A DNA stretch of 54,101 nucleotides. It comes from Actinomortierella ambigua. Taxonomy: Eukaryota; Mortierellomycota; Mortierellomycetes; Mortierellales; Mortierellaceae. A program made the translations under genes and the position numbers. Each line of letters begins with the position of its first letter. Positions within the stretch are counted from its first letter, which is position 1. Below are positions 1-11,044 of the stretch, piece by piece. The notes under the pieces were generated by a model that saw only the letters and a program-made list of their open reading frames with translations, had not been told where the DNA came from and ran no database searches. The stretch spans positions 1 through 54,101 of the forward strand of contig JAAAJB010000203.1 in NCBI GenBank assembly GCA_016098155.1. Direction: 5' to 3'.

Positions 1-1
1 G

Positions 2-676
2 TTGGAGGGTCAATTCCAGCACGAAGACTTTGCAGGCCACAAGGGCACGATCGGACCCGGCGACCTGCAGTGGATGACGGCCGGTCGCGGCATCGTCCAC
101 TCGGAGATGCCCGTCAAGGCCGACAAGCCCGCGCACGGTCTGCAGCTGTGGATCAACCTGCCACGCTCGCAAAAGATGTGCGAGCCCCAGTACCAAGAGT
201 TGTTGGACAACCAGATCCCACGGGCGCAACCTTCGGAAGGAGTGACGATCAAGGTGATCGCCGGTGAATCCCAGGGTGTCTCGTCCAAGATCTATACCCG
301 AACGCCGACGATGTATCTCGACTTTAAGATGAAGAAGGGCGAGAAGATCGAGCAACAGATCCCCAAATCGTACACGGGCTTCTTGTATGTCCTGTCCGGT
401 AAAGTCTACGTCGGCGACGATGGCTTTGAGGGCGAGGCGCACCATACGCTGACGCTGACGGAGGATGGCGCGGAGGTGGTCCGTTTGGAGACCAAGAACG
501 AAGATGCGCACTTTGTCCTCATTGCGGGCGAGCCGCTCGGAGAGCCGATTGTCCAGCATGGTCCGTTTGTGATGAACTCCAAGGAGGAGATTTACAAGAC
601 GTTTGTCGATTACCAGTATGGCCAGAATGGATTCGAGCGGGCCCACAAGTGGCAGTCATCCATTTCTCAGCAGTAA
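2..676 (+). CDS. Pirin, C-terminal part (5' end outside window)
   Basis: This is a bicupin protein of the pirin family, an iron-binding nuclear or cytoplasmic protein; some members act as quercetin 2,3-dioxygenases or transcription cofactors. The reading frame is open to the window edge and starts inside the first cupin (LEGQFQHEDFAGHKG), so the start codon and the first two histidine metal ligands of the family lie upstream. The core stretch DLQWMTAGRGIVHSEMP is visible and carries the remaining His and Glu ligands. The second cupin follows (YTGFLYVLSGKVYVG) and the protein ends in SISQQ. The 224 visible residues compare with about 290 in complete pirins. No intron is seen in this part. The gene runs towards the 3' end of the ABC transporter gene. 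The family call is secure; substrate and role are unknown. Confidence 0.93.
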   Translation: MEGQFQHEDFAGHKGTIGPGDLQWMTAGRGIVHSEMPVKADKPAHGLQLWINLPRSQKMCEPQYQELLDNQIPRAQPSEGVTIKVIAGESQGVSSKIYTRTPTMYLDFKMKKGEKIEQQIPKSYTGFLYVLSGKVYVGDDGFEGEAHHTLTLTEDGAEVVRLETKNEDAHFVLIAGEPLGEPIVQHGPFVMNSKEEIYKTFVDYQYGQNGFERAHKWQSSISQQ

Positions 677-1243
677 AAAAAAAGAAGGCCATGCTGTTAT
701 AGTTCTCCATCCCGCAAACCAAGGTTCCTCCCACACACACTCCCTTGTCACCTCCCAATAGTTTGTACACTAGTATTTTTTTTTAGTTCCGTCTATCCCG
801 TTTTCTGTACACTAAAGAGAGCAGAAGGAACAAATTGACGCTTTGAATGTCCAAAAAAAAAGAGACGATGTCACGTTGTTGACCAAAGGTGGTTTCCATT
901 CTTCAAGAAGAACGTTCTAATATTTTTTTCCGCGTCTATCCCGACAAGTTGGTAGATCTGATTCTGCATTGGTTTTGTAGATCAAAACACCTGGCAAGTG
1001 GTTCTTTACAAACAGGCATATACAAAGGATATGCACGACTGCATGATGACTAGGATGTATTTTTTTTTCAATCTCAGAAGAAAAAAAAAGCGACGAGTAT
1101 GGATATGAAAAATGCAATATGGGGTCTAATTAAAGCGATGAAAATTAGTAGTAGTAAAAGAAAGAGAATAGAAAGCAAGACGATGGTATAAGGTGGTGGA
1201 GGAAAAAGAAAGAAAAAAGGGTGATCCCTTTTTCGTCCACCTT
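677..1243. other. Convergent 3' spacer between pirin and ABC transporter
   Basis: This stretch of about 570 bases holds the 3' ends of two convergent genes. It contains several A or T homopolymer runs (for example near 778, 855, 924, 1061 and 1080) and no ORF with recognisable protein similarity. I see no gene in it. Confidence 0.7.
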
Positions 1244-4200
1244 TTACGACGAGGCTTTGACCAACGACGTAAAGATCGACTCCTTGTTCTGAAGCAAATT
1301 CTCGGGCGAATCATATTCGGCGACGCGACCCTTCTCGAGGACCAGGATCTTGTCCGAGTCGACAATGGTCTTGATACGATGCGCAATCGTCAGAATGGTC
1401 CGATCCTTAAACTCGGCGCGAATCGTCCGCTGGATCAACTCGTCCGTCTGCATGTCAACCGCCGCCGTGGCCTCGTCCAGGACCAGAATCTTGGACTTGC
1501 GCAGCAGAGCACGTGCCAAACAGATGAGCGCCCGCTGACCGACCGAAAAGTTGTCGCCGTTCTGCGAGACCTTGAACGACAGACCGCCCTGAAGCGACGT
1601 CACATGCTCCTTCAAATGCGCACGTTCCAAGGCCGCCCACAGGTCCGCATCCTGATGCTCGCTAAAGGGATCCAGGTTATCACGGACAGTACCGGCAAAC
1701 AAGGTCGGGTCCTGAGGAATGATGGCCAAGTGTTGACGCAGCGTCTTCAATCCGACCGTCGAAATGTCAACGCCATCAATGATGATCGAGCCGCCGTCCT
1801 CCTCCACCTCGACCTTCTCCAGCTCCGCAGCCTTGGCCTCCTCCTCCAGTCGCTTGAGCTTGGCTTCGTCACTGGCATCCGAGTCGCTGCCATTGTGCGA
1901 GGCCTTGGCCCAGTGGCTGTTGGCGGCCTCGACAATACGGAATAGCGCCAAGGTCAACGACGACTTGCCGGCACCAGTACGTCCGACAATGCCGACCTTC
2001 TCGCCGGGCTGAACCTCAAAGTCAATGTTCTTGATCACCAGATCCAAGCCTTGGCGGTAACGCGTCGAGTAGTTGTTGAAGACAACGTGGCCCTTCTGGG
2101 GCCAGTTGGGTGGCAGGGTCTTGTCGACGTCCGTCTCGGCGGGGGCCTCTTGGTTGAGCGAGCTCATCTCATGAATACGCTCCACGGCCACGAGCTGGTT
2201 CTGGAGATCGCAGTACGAACGGACGAGCCACGTGATATCCTGAGTGACATTGAGCGCATACGACAGCGACAGACCAACAATCGACGCATCGAGCTTGTTG
2301 CGACCCAAGACGGAAAACAGAGCTGCGGCCAGGACAATGATCGCTCCCAACAGCTCGAGACGGATCTGCAGCCATCGGTTGCCCAACACCCATGTGAAAT
2401 AGGCCTGCGCCGACTTGTCGGCCTTGGCCGCATTCTCCTGGATGAACCGCTCGCTCGCGTGCAGGGCTCGGATCGACGACACGCCGGAAAGCGTCTCGGA
2501 AAAGTGTTGGTACAAGGGTGACTTTGAAACAGAGTCGATACGCTTCATCGCGCGCGACGACCGCATGTAGTAGGCCTGGACAAACAGGTACGCCACCAAC
2601 AGAGGTGGGACAATCACCAAGAAGATGGGCGTCGCTGTTGCAATAACAATGATCGTACCAATGGCCGACGCACCGCACAACAGGACGTTGATAAAGTTCC
2701 ACGACACTGATTCGTCGATCGCAAAGACATCGGACGAGAACCGGTTCACAATACGGCCCAAGGGGGTCGTGTCAAAGTATGACATGGGCAGGCGCAACAG
2801 ACTGCTCAACAGCTTCTCGTGCAGACGCTCCGACGCACGCAGAGCGGCCATGACCATAGCCGAGTAGCCAGCAATGACGTTCAGGACGGCAAAGACCATG
2901 ACGAGCAGACCGTAGATACCCAACAGGAGACCCAGAGACGATGAAGCGCCGGCGGGCGAGGTCCAATGCTTGAGCCAGACGTTGGTGCTGATTTGGCAGG
3001 CCTGGGCAAAGATAAAGGCCAGGATCACGAGCATCGAGTTGCGAAGCGAGGCGGCCTTGGCATAGATCTTGTAGATATGGAGACCAACACTGCCAGTCGC
3101 CATCTTCTCATCCGAGACAAGCTCGGCCTTGGTGTCCTTCTTGAGTTCGCTGCTGTCAATTGTCGTCTTTGCATCCTCCAACGGACGATCGCCATCATCA
3201 CCGTCTTGTGTCATAGAGTCATCGGAAGAGTGAACCGTGCGTCTAGAGTTTTGGCGCTGCAGCATGGCTTCCTTGTCTCCGTCCTTTGCCTCCTTGTCCT
3301 TCTTGTCGTTCTCACGCTGCTTGACAGCGTACTCGGTGATCAGTTGGTAAAAGTCGTCTTTGGCATCCAGCAGCTCCTGGTAGCGACCAGTCTCGTTGAT
3401 GGTACCGTCCTTCAAGACCACAATCTGGTCCGCCTCGCCCAAGTGGTGAATAGCATGGGTGACCAAGAGTCGAGTCTTGTTCTTGAGCAGACCCTGAGGA
3501 CCAATCAAGTGCTCCCACAGGTGTTGGTCCACATGGGCATCCACGGCCGAAAGCGGGTCGTCCAACAAGTACAAATCAGCATCCTCATAGGCGGCACGGG
3601 CAAGCGAGACACGCTGCTTCTGGCCACCAGACAGGTTGATGCCGCGCTCACCAATCTCCGTCATGTCACCGGCGGGCAGCATGGCCACATCGGGCAAGAG
3701 ACCACAGGCCATGAGAATGTGGTCATACTTGGCCTGGTCAAACGCATTGCCAAACAAGATGTTGTCCTTGAGCGTCGCATTGACAATCCAGGCCTGCTGT
3801 GGAACATAGGCCATGCGACCGTACACGGCCACGGTACCCTGACGGCAGTAGGTGTCGCCGATCATGCTCGACAGCAGCGTCGTCTTGCCCTGACCGACAC
3901 GTCCGACAATGGCCGTCAACGAACCCTTGGGCACCGACAGATTAACATTGGTCAGCGCTGGCGAGCGATCAATCTCCTTGTCCTGTTCATCAATCTCCCG
4001 TTCGGGATCGGACTTGCCATTCTTGCGGGCCTCCTTGAGCGACTGCTGGTACTTCTTCTCGCTGGCCTTGAGACGGGCTTTCTTCTCCTTCTCAGACTCG
4101 ACCTCGGGATGTTCCTTGACCCAAGCAAAAACGCCGTTTTCAATCTTGACAAGCGGCGTCGAGGGATCCTCAGGCAAGGCACGGCTCACGTCGTTGGCAC

Positions 4201-6200
4201 TGTCGTACACCTCCTCCGCCAACAAGAACTTTTGAATGCGGCGCGATGCCACCACGACACCAATGGTCTCCGAGATGATGTGCGAGATCATGCCAATCGG
4301 ACGGTTAAGCATACCTATGGTAGAATGGAATCGACAATGAGAATGTGAAAAATGTAGAAGAGGGCGAGGTTAGAATAATACTATCCAAGTTTGGAAGACT
4401 TGATACTCGTTTTCAATTAAAGGTGAGACACCCAACTTACCGAACAAGGTGACACTGACGAAAACAACCTGAGGAGACATGTCGCCGGGCTGACCTCCAG
4501 GACCACCGACTGTAGCATAGACAGCAAAGGCGACAAGGGTGACCATGAGCGGCATGGCGGTGAACATGATGGACAAGAATGAGAAGACGATACCCATGCG
4601 CTTGAGGGTCTTGAGTTCGCGGTTTCGGAAGGTGGTGGTGCGCTCCTTGAAGGAGTCCTCCCAGCCATAGAGCTTGACAATCTTGATGCCGGACAGAATC
4701 TCGTTCATGATGCGAATGCGGGCATCCATAGCCTCGAGCTTCTGGGTCTTGGCCTTTTGATAAAACTTGGCAACCATGGCCTGGAACGGCATCATGACAA
4801 AAATCGTCGCCAGACCAACAAAGACCGACCAGCCGATCTGCTGGTACAGCAGCCACAGTGCCACAGCCAACTCAAAGGGGATCGAGACAAAGCTCGGCAA
4901 GAAGTTGACGGCGTTGTTCCAGCGCTCGGCATCGACCGACATGTGGTTGGTGATCTCACCCGAGGTCGACTTTTGCTTGGCACCACTGGACAGGACCAGC
5001 GACTTGCGGTAGACCATACCGATGAGGGATGTGCGGGCGTTGAGACCAAAGATGGCGGTCGCCTCAAAGAACTGGGCCATGAGGATCGAGTTCATCAACG
5101 GGCCAAAGAACATACCAAAGGCCAAGATGATACCCAGCGAGAGCGGGGCAGGGTTGGGAGAGTCATACGAGGCAATAAAGTTGAGGACCTCGTTCAACAG
5201 CTGGGGTCCAACATAGGTGAAAGCCGAGGCCGTCAAGCGGAAAGTCAAGATGCGCACCCAACCCGAACCATGCGAACGCATGACGGTCCAGAACAACGAG
5301 GGCTGCGTGCCCTTGCGGCGGCTCTTGGCCACCTCCTCCTTCCACAACGCATCAAGGTGAGTGTGGACGGTGGCAGAGCGCATCTTATCGGGCATCATGC
5401 CCTCAATGTCCTTGGCCGTCAAGGGGTTCTTGTAGCCGACGGCCATGACGGGCTGCAGGTACTGGTAGACCAGACGGGAAAACAGGTTGGCCTTTTCAAA
5501 GTACGAGGCCGTGCTGGCCATCTGGGCCTTGGTTCGGCCGCGGGGGAAGGCCTCGACAAACCAGCCGAGGATGTTGACACCAAAGTAGACGCAAAAGACC
5601 AAGAACTGGGACTGATCCTTCCATCCGAGCATGACCATTGTGCGCATGTTGATTGCGGCGGCGATGAGCGTGGTCAGGTACAAGAGAAAGATGGAGCTTG
5701 CAGAGCTGATGTTGTTCCTGTGCTCGTAGTAGTTCATGGGAATGGCCATCAGCCAGGCAACGGCCAGCGACAATGTGCCGAGCATCGTTGCGGGCGAGTA
5801 GGCAAGTGCGTTGTCGGCGTCGTTCTTGAGAAGAGCGGCACGGACAATGAGGATGATGGCGCTGGCCAGCATCAAGAATTGCGTAGGCCAGTAGATGAGG
5901 TTGGTACGGCCCAAGTTGTGGGGCTTACCATACCGGATGTGGCGGTAGATCGAGCTGGCGAACCATAGGATGGCAGCCAAAGAAGGGATTGTGAACAGGA
6001 TGGCATTCTCGACACAGGGGGTCAAGTCGGGCCTGAGCTTACTTGTGGGACCCTATTAAATGAATATGTGTATATGTGGGAAGAGAGGGTGAGTATGTGG
6101 GATGAGATTGCCATGGGGCGGGAGATCCGATGGATGAGAATGCAAATCAAGTTGTGCCTACCCAGCCCTCGGGATTAGCACAAAACTCGGTGACACCCAT
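1244..6200 (-). CDS. ABCC/MRP-type full-length ABC transporter
   Basis: Predicted multidrug-resistance-associated (ABCC) exporter of 1,573 residues, the family that moves glutathione and other conjugates across the vacuolar or plasma membrane. Three exons are inferred: 6200-6162, 6052-4441 and 4314-1244. All junctions are GT-AG and phases match. The short first exon MGVTEFCANPEGW joins GPTSKLRPDLTPC, the usual opening of this family. Order: an N-terminal TMD0, TMD1, NBD1 (Walker A GRVGQGKTT about 698-706, LSGGQ 778-782, Walker B LYLLDDP), TMD2, NBD2 (Walker A GRTGAGKSS about 1328-1336, FSVGQ about 1473, Walker B ILVLDEA). As is typical of ABCC, NBD1 has Asp where NBD2 has the catalytic Glu. 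Two charged insertions are unusual: about 50 residues near the start of NBD1 and about 45 residues just after the NBD2 Walker A helix. The substrate cannot be told. Family call is secure; exon 1 is a good inference. Confidence 0.93.
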
Positions 6201-7736
6201 GGTTGTAAGTAGGTGTGGGCGAGGAAGCGGTTATCTGCTCGACAGCAGTAAGAGCAGAGAGAAGGCTGTGCTGTTCCACAGGAGTTGTATGAACCGGAGG
6301 AACAGGGACACACAGGGATTGGTGGCGTTTAGGTCGAAAGCTGTGAACCACAAGCACTCAGTAGTGACAATTGAGCGAATGGGTCGGAGAGAGAGGAGAG
6401 AGAAGAGAGAGAAAGAGAGAGAAAGAGAGATAGAGAGAAAGAGAGATAGAGAGAGCGGATATGGGTTGGATAAAAAAAAAAAAAAAAAAAAAAGTGGCCA
6501 GATCACTCCATATTTATACGGACCGAAGCACACGAAGGTACACCTCATCATGTTTTGGGGGAACAGCAAAAAGAGCTGATCGGGGGGTGAGACGAAAGTT
6601 TACGCATACGCACGATGGGATTGGATTGGAAACAAATAGAGAGTTGGATAAAAAGGCACAGTGAGCGCAGTTTTTGTTTGCAACTCCACCGATGTACGTT
6701 CATTTAGCGCGCCATCCAGCGTCATCTGTCGTTTGTGCATTGACCTGTTCAAACGAACACAACTCCCTATCTCTCTCACTCTCTCTCCCATCCTTGTCAA
6801 TTGCTCACGAAACCACCTCACCCCCCCCCTCTCTCCCCCTTTCACTCTCAAGAGATCATCTCTCTCTCTCTCTCTGCCCGAGGCAAAGCACGGCAAGTGA
6901 GATACTCCCACAGACCAAAACACAGAGTACGATCGTCGCCGATTTTGGTAAGGACCCTACTCAGTCAAACGTAAAGTCCGACTAGCTTTGTGGTTCGTCC
7001 CAGGGCTCAACGAACCGAGCACCATGTCCATCCTCTCCCCTTTTTTTTCCTTCTCTCATGGTCATCACCTGGACTTGGAGAACCCCCTCTGGGCCACGTC
7101 TTCATGTCTCTTCGCAGTGTTTGGCTCACACTAACCTTGCTCCTCCTCCCCCCCCCCTTCCCCCACCGAGCTTATCCCTGTTTGCCACAGGGATTCTAGA
7201 GACCTGGTTGAATTCACTCCGCAGAACATAAGGTTTGTGCCATGGAACAGCATTATTAAGCACTGCTGTGAAATCAGCCTAGAGTGTGTCGGCGTTAAAC
7301 CACCGCACACAAGGGCCAATTCTTGGCCCATGCATCTGCTGGACTGAGAAAACCAGCAGTACGTTAGTAATAGTGGTACAGGCCGCTCACCCCTCTCACC
7401 CCATGTACAAATAAGGTATTGTACGCGCGTTCCGTAGCAGTTTAGTAGACACACAATGATATCCAAAAATGGATCGAAAGGATGACAATGGTCAAGAGAA
7501 GGGCAAATAGACATGAGGAAATATGACGTTATAGCTGAAGATGAACAAAGCAAGTGAAGTATAAAAAAAGTCAAGTTGATGATAGCCTTTCCGGTACTTC
7601 GTCTCCTGGTGCTGGACGCGCGGATGTATCTTGGGTTGAAAAGCTGCCATGCAAGTTAGCAATAGTTCAGGAGAAGTGTATTTCTTGTTCTAATCTTTTT
7701 TTTTTTTATTATGGCTCTCTCGTTATCCTACGCTTA
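6201..7736. other. Upstream region of the ABC gene, no gene recognised
   Basis: About 1.5 kb without a credible gene. The transporter side (6200-6660) holds a long GA tract and an A tract, probably part of its promoter or 5' UTR. Around 6770-6880 there is CT-rich DNA on the plus strand. The small ORFs here are low-complexity translations of these tracts or lack any family likeness. Confidence 0.6.
6385..6494. repeat. GA-rich tract followed by A23 homopolymer
   Basis: Interrupted GA dinucleotide repeats run from about 6385 to 6455, followed by a run of 23 A at 6472-6494. They lie about 185 to 295 bases upstream of the ABC transporter start codon, where such tracts often form nucleosome-poor promoter DNA in fungi. 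That role is inferred. Confidence 0.85.
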
Positions 7737-9528
7737 CTATTCATCGACAACCTGGCAAAGTTCTGGATTCTTGAACGAGGGTCGGATCCACGACAGTGGA
7801 ACTTTGGGGACTGGGCTCGCATGAACCTTCACCCGACGTAGCTCACTCACAGTCTGCTCGACCTTTGTCTTGGCGTGCTCGAAGACTTCCACGAGACGAT
7901 CAAGCGGGAACGCGTTCATTGCCTCAGGGACAACGTAGGAGGCTGCAAACTTGTGCATTATGTACGTGACCTCGGCATGGATCCGCATTATAAAAAATTC
8001 TATTGACGGTTCTGGAAGATCAGCGAAGAGAGAATGATAAAATAAATAAACAAGGTAAAAACAAGGCAGTCCTCAATAGTGTGTTGCATAAAATGGTGCA
8101 AACATACCTCGAGCTACCACACCAATGACACAGACGTCTTTCTCGGGCCGCAGCTTCAGAATCGGGTCAAGCGCCAGCTTCATCTCTTGATCAAGCTTAG
8201 TCGAGGCTGTGGTGGTTGTTGCGCTGGTTGCTGTTGCTGTTATGGCAGTTGTTGCTGTTGTGCCTGTGGCTGCAGGAAAGTGATGATGCCCGTCATGGCG
8301 TCTGGGTCTTCCACATCGTCGTCGCTGGTGTCCATGAACGCTTCCACGTTGTGGCGCTTGTTGGTGATGTGGTCCCGAGCTCCCCGGCCGGTCTCATCGC
8401 TTTCACGGCTTCGTTTCAATGACTGGCGCATCAAAGGCGTCACCGAAGACACAGGCATATGAAGGGACGTTGTTGGTAGTTGGATACAAGACAAGCCGAG
8501 AGTGGAGTCGTCCTAGATCTGACAGTGCTCGGTGTTTCTTGGCTACCTTGGAAGCACGCCATATGACACGGGCCTTGAAACACCACTGGTTGAACAGCTC
8601 GGTGTCATCGTGGTGAACACCTTGGTGGAAACTGAAAAGCCAAGCTTGTTCTTGTTGCAGAGCAACACAAGTGGGCTGTTCAGGTAATTGTCCAAAAAAA
8701 AAAAATAAGAGTCTGGACATATTGAGAAGGACCAAGCCAAGCGCAAGTTGTCCAAAATCAACTTACCCCCGTCCGCTAATTTGTTGCAATGCCCAAAGAG
8801 AGGATATTTTAGCCTAGTCATGGCTGGAAACACCAGCCTAGGCTAGCACTCGCGCATTGTTGTTGTTGTAGAGCCTGCGAATCAGCAAGCTGGATTCGCA
8901 ACCTCTGTTGTCCTAACTTAGAGTCCTACGTCGAAATCCTATACAACAAGGGCCGTTAGCTTATAGTGCAAGTTGTAACTAAGCAAATGTTTGAAGATAT
9001 CATGATTAACATACCAATCGATCTTCGTAAATCTGGGCTTGACAAAATAGGTATCAAGGAGACCAGTTGAGATTTCAAGAACGAGTCTTCAGGTATTCCA
9101 GAGCTGTGCAGTATCCGTCACCTTCGTCAAGATGAGACTTGAGAGTACAGCTTTGTGGCGGATTATCGTCCAACAATTGCGTGAACGCATCACTCTTGCT
9201 CTGCACAAGTCGATGCGCCCATTGGTGAGCCTCGACGACGGTACGCTGAAAAAACTAAGTGAGAGGAGTCCATGCATGGCTCACTGGGTGCGGCTGGTCT
9301 TGCCCGTGTAGAGTGTAGAGCCGGATGACAGCGCTTCAGGTATTCAAAACGTCCGAGGAACTTCCCTCCTTCAGGAGCCATGGTCGACTGCACGAGGTTG
9401 CTAGTTTCTTCCAGGACCAGCTTCTTGGCATGGGGCTTACTCCCAGAAACAACCTCTCCGGCAGCTCTCTTTAATGTGATGACGGTCTGAAGAGAAGCCG
9501 TTTTGGTTGTCCAGAAGATTCCTGCCAT
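7737..9528 (-). pseudogene. Relic of a repeated gene family, copy A
   Basis: Minus-strand fragments read as a decayed multi-exon gene. In order they are: a block at about 9190-9528; a block ending in DTYFVKPRFTKIDW before a GTATGT donor (about 9020-9080); a block rich in KKHRALSDLGRLHSRLVLYP (about 8400-8640); KRSRESDETGRG and DTSDDDVEDPD (about 8300-8430); a block with LDQEMKLALD and LKLRPEKDV ending at a donor near 8107; and a last exon opening MRIHAEVTYIMHKFAASYV and ending VDE at 7737. Frames change between blocks and stops fall inside them (for example after ALEYLKTRS near 9083), so it is broken, although several splice sites survive. The same blocks recur in the same order at 11.0-12.5 kb. 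I cannot name the function from this copy; copy B suggests an XPG/FEN1-like nuclease. Confidence 0.5.
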
Positions 9529-10025
9529 GATTTCTGCGCCAGATTCTGTACCTGGTAAGGCTATGGTAGATTGGTGGATAAAAGAAGATGCGTGAAGGCT
9601 GAGTGCGTATCTTGTTCAGAATAAAAGCTAAAGTCATTCGCACGACCGGACACAGTGATCCTTTTCGCTCGCTGTGATCTTTTCCAAAGTCATTCAACAA
9701 GCTCAGTCAGCACTGGACTTGTCCCGACCAAACTGAAATTGGCATCCATTTTGTCACTGTTCTTGGCGGAGTTGATGTTGTTCTGGCAATCTTCCTCACT
9801 CATTGCCACATTTGATGACGGACAATTGTTGAATAACTATTAGAAGTTGCCAAGTTGATATACCCGTGATACGAATGTGATGCATTAGTCAATATTCTCA
9901 GAGTGAGGCAGGTCAAGTTCGTGACAACATTGCAACAGCTACCATTTCACATCATGCCCCATATCACATCTTATTGCCACACAACACGGGTTATATATCG
10001 TAGCTGCTTATAAGTTGCAGCCTAG
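9529..10025. other. Spacer with no recognised gene
   Basis: About 500 bases between relic copy A and the tandem array. ORFs here are short and unrecognised. The last 60 bases (acacgggttatatatcg and following) loosely resemble pieces of the adjoining array and may be a degraded unit. Confidence 0.4.
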
Positions 10026-10650
10026 ATAGCAAGATGATACGGCTATGCGACACCCGTATAACAAGTCGGTCATCCCCAAGATGGGCAAGCCGGTTCAAGT
10101 TACCACCTGCCACGCCCCACTTTCCGCCCCACTGCCGCTAAACAGTGTCAGCTAAAAAAGAACCAGCGTATATAGCAGGTGTTACGGTTATGAAGACAGC
10201 CATCTTCAAAGATGGGCAAGCCAAGCTACCACCCACTTTCCACCCCTCTGTCACCTGCATCCAGCTAAACAGTGGATGTTAAAAAAAAAAAACGAAACCC
10301 GCCAAAATAGCAAAATGATACGGCTATGCAACACCCGTATAACAAGTCGGTCATCCCCATGATGGGCAAGCCGGTTCAAGTTACCACCTACCACGCCCCA
10401 CTTTCCGCCCCTCTGCCGCCCAGAACGAGCTAAACAGAGGCTGCTAAAAAAGAACCAGCGTATATAGCAGGTGTTACGGTTATGCAACACATAGCAAGAC
10501 GACACCCGATAACAAGACGGTCATCCCCAGATGGCGAAGCCAGTTCAAGTTACCACTTGCCACGCCCCACTTTCCGCCCCTCTGCCGCCCGGATTCGAGC
10601 TAAACAGAGGCTGCTAAAAAAGAACCAGCGTATATAGCAAGTGTTACGGT
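10026..10650. repeat. Tandem array with a unit of about 180 bp, four copies
   Basis: Four head-to-tail copies of one unit are visible, starting near 10026, 10200 (lacking the head), 10307 and 10491. The unit contains gatacggctatgc, cacccgtataacaag, cggtcatcccc, gccggttcaagttaccac, ccacgccccactttccgcc, gctaaacag, an A-run, and gaaccagcgtatatagcag followed by gtgttacgg. The spacing between copies 3 and 4 is 184 bases. Each head holds a short inverted pair (atacgg and ccgtat). The array lies between the two relic gene copies and codes for nothing recognisable. It behaves as a minisatellite or satellite; any function is unknown. Confidence 0.85.
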
Positions 10651-11044
10651 TGTCGCCGTGAATTGGGGCAATCCACTATCATTCGCCTCTCCAAGGTGAA
10701 CACGCCAGTACAAAAAGTGTAGGGAAGACCACATGCTCCAAAGGTTTGATTGCATGAGAAAACATGTCCCATGCTGACGCGGGGTATATAGAGCCACTTT
10801 AAGGATGATGCAAACAAAAGTGCAAGAATGAACAAGCAGATGGGGGGGGGGGAAAAGAACAAGTGGCAACAGACATGTGGTGGGTGAACGTGCATGAACA
10901 AGAAACAAGATTGTGTACTACGAGTGGCAAGTAGACAATGCGAGAGGGAACACGTGATGGCAGCCCCAACTGAGCGATTGACAAAGAGAAAAAGATATTG
11001 CGTTTGAAAGGCATGGTAACTTTTTTATTGATTTTAAAGAAGTG
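10651..11044. other. Spacer with no recognised gene
   Basis: About 390 bases between the tandem array and relic copy B. It contains a run of G near 10841-10850 and short unrecognised ORFs. I see no gene in it. Confidence 0.5.

Noticed and set aside
2966..5968. Plus-strand ORFs of about 460 and 403 codons opposite the ABC transporter
   Set aside because: They mirror strongly conserved ABCC exons and have no recognisable domain; shadow ORFs.
10080..10560. ggttcaagttacc motif resembling a tRNA B box in the tandem units
   Set aside because: No cloverleaf, acceptor stem or A box at the right spacing could be formed; it is part of the repeat unit.
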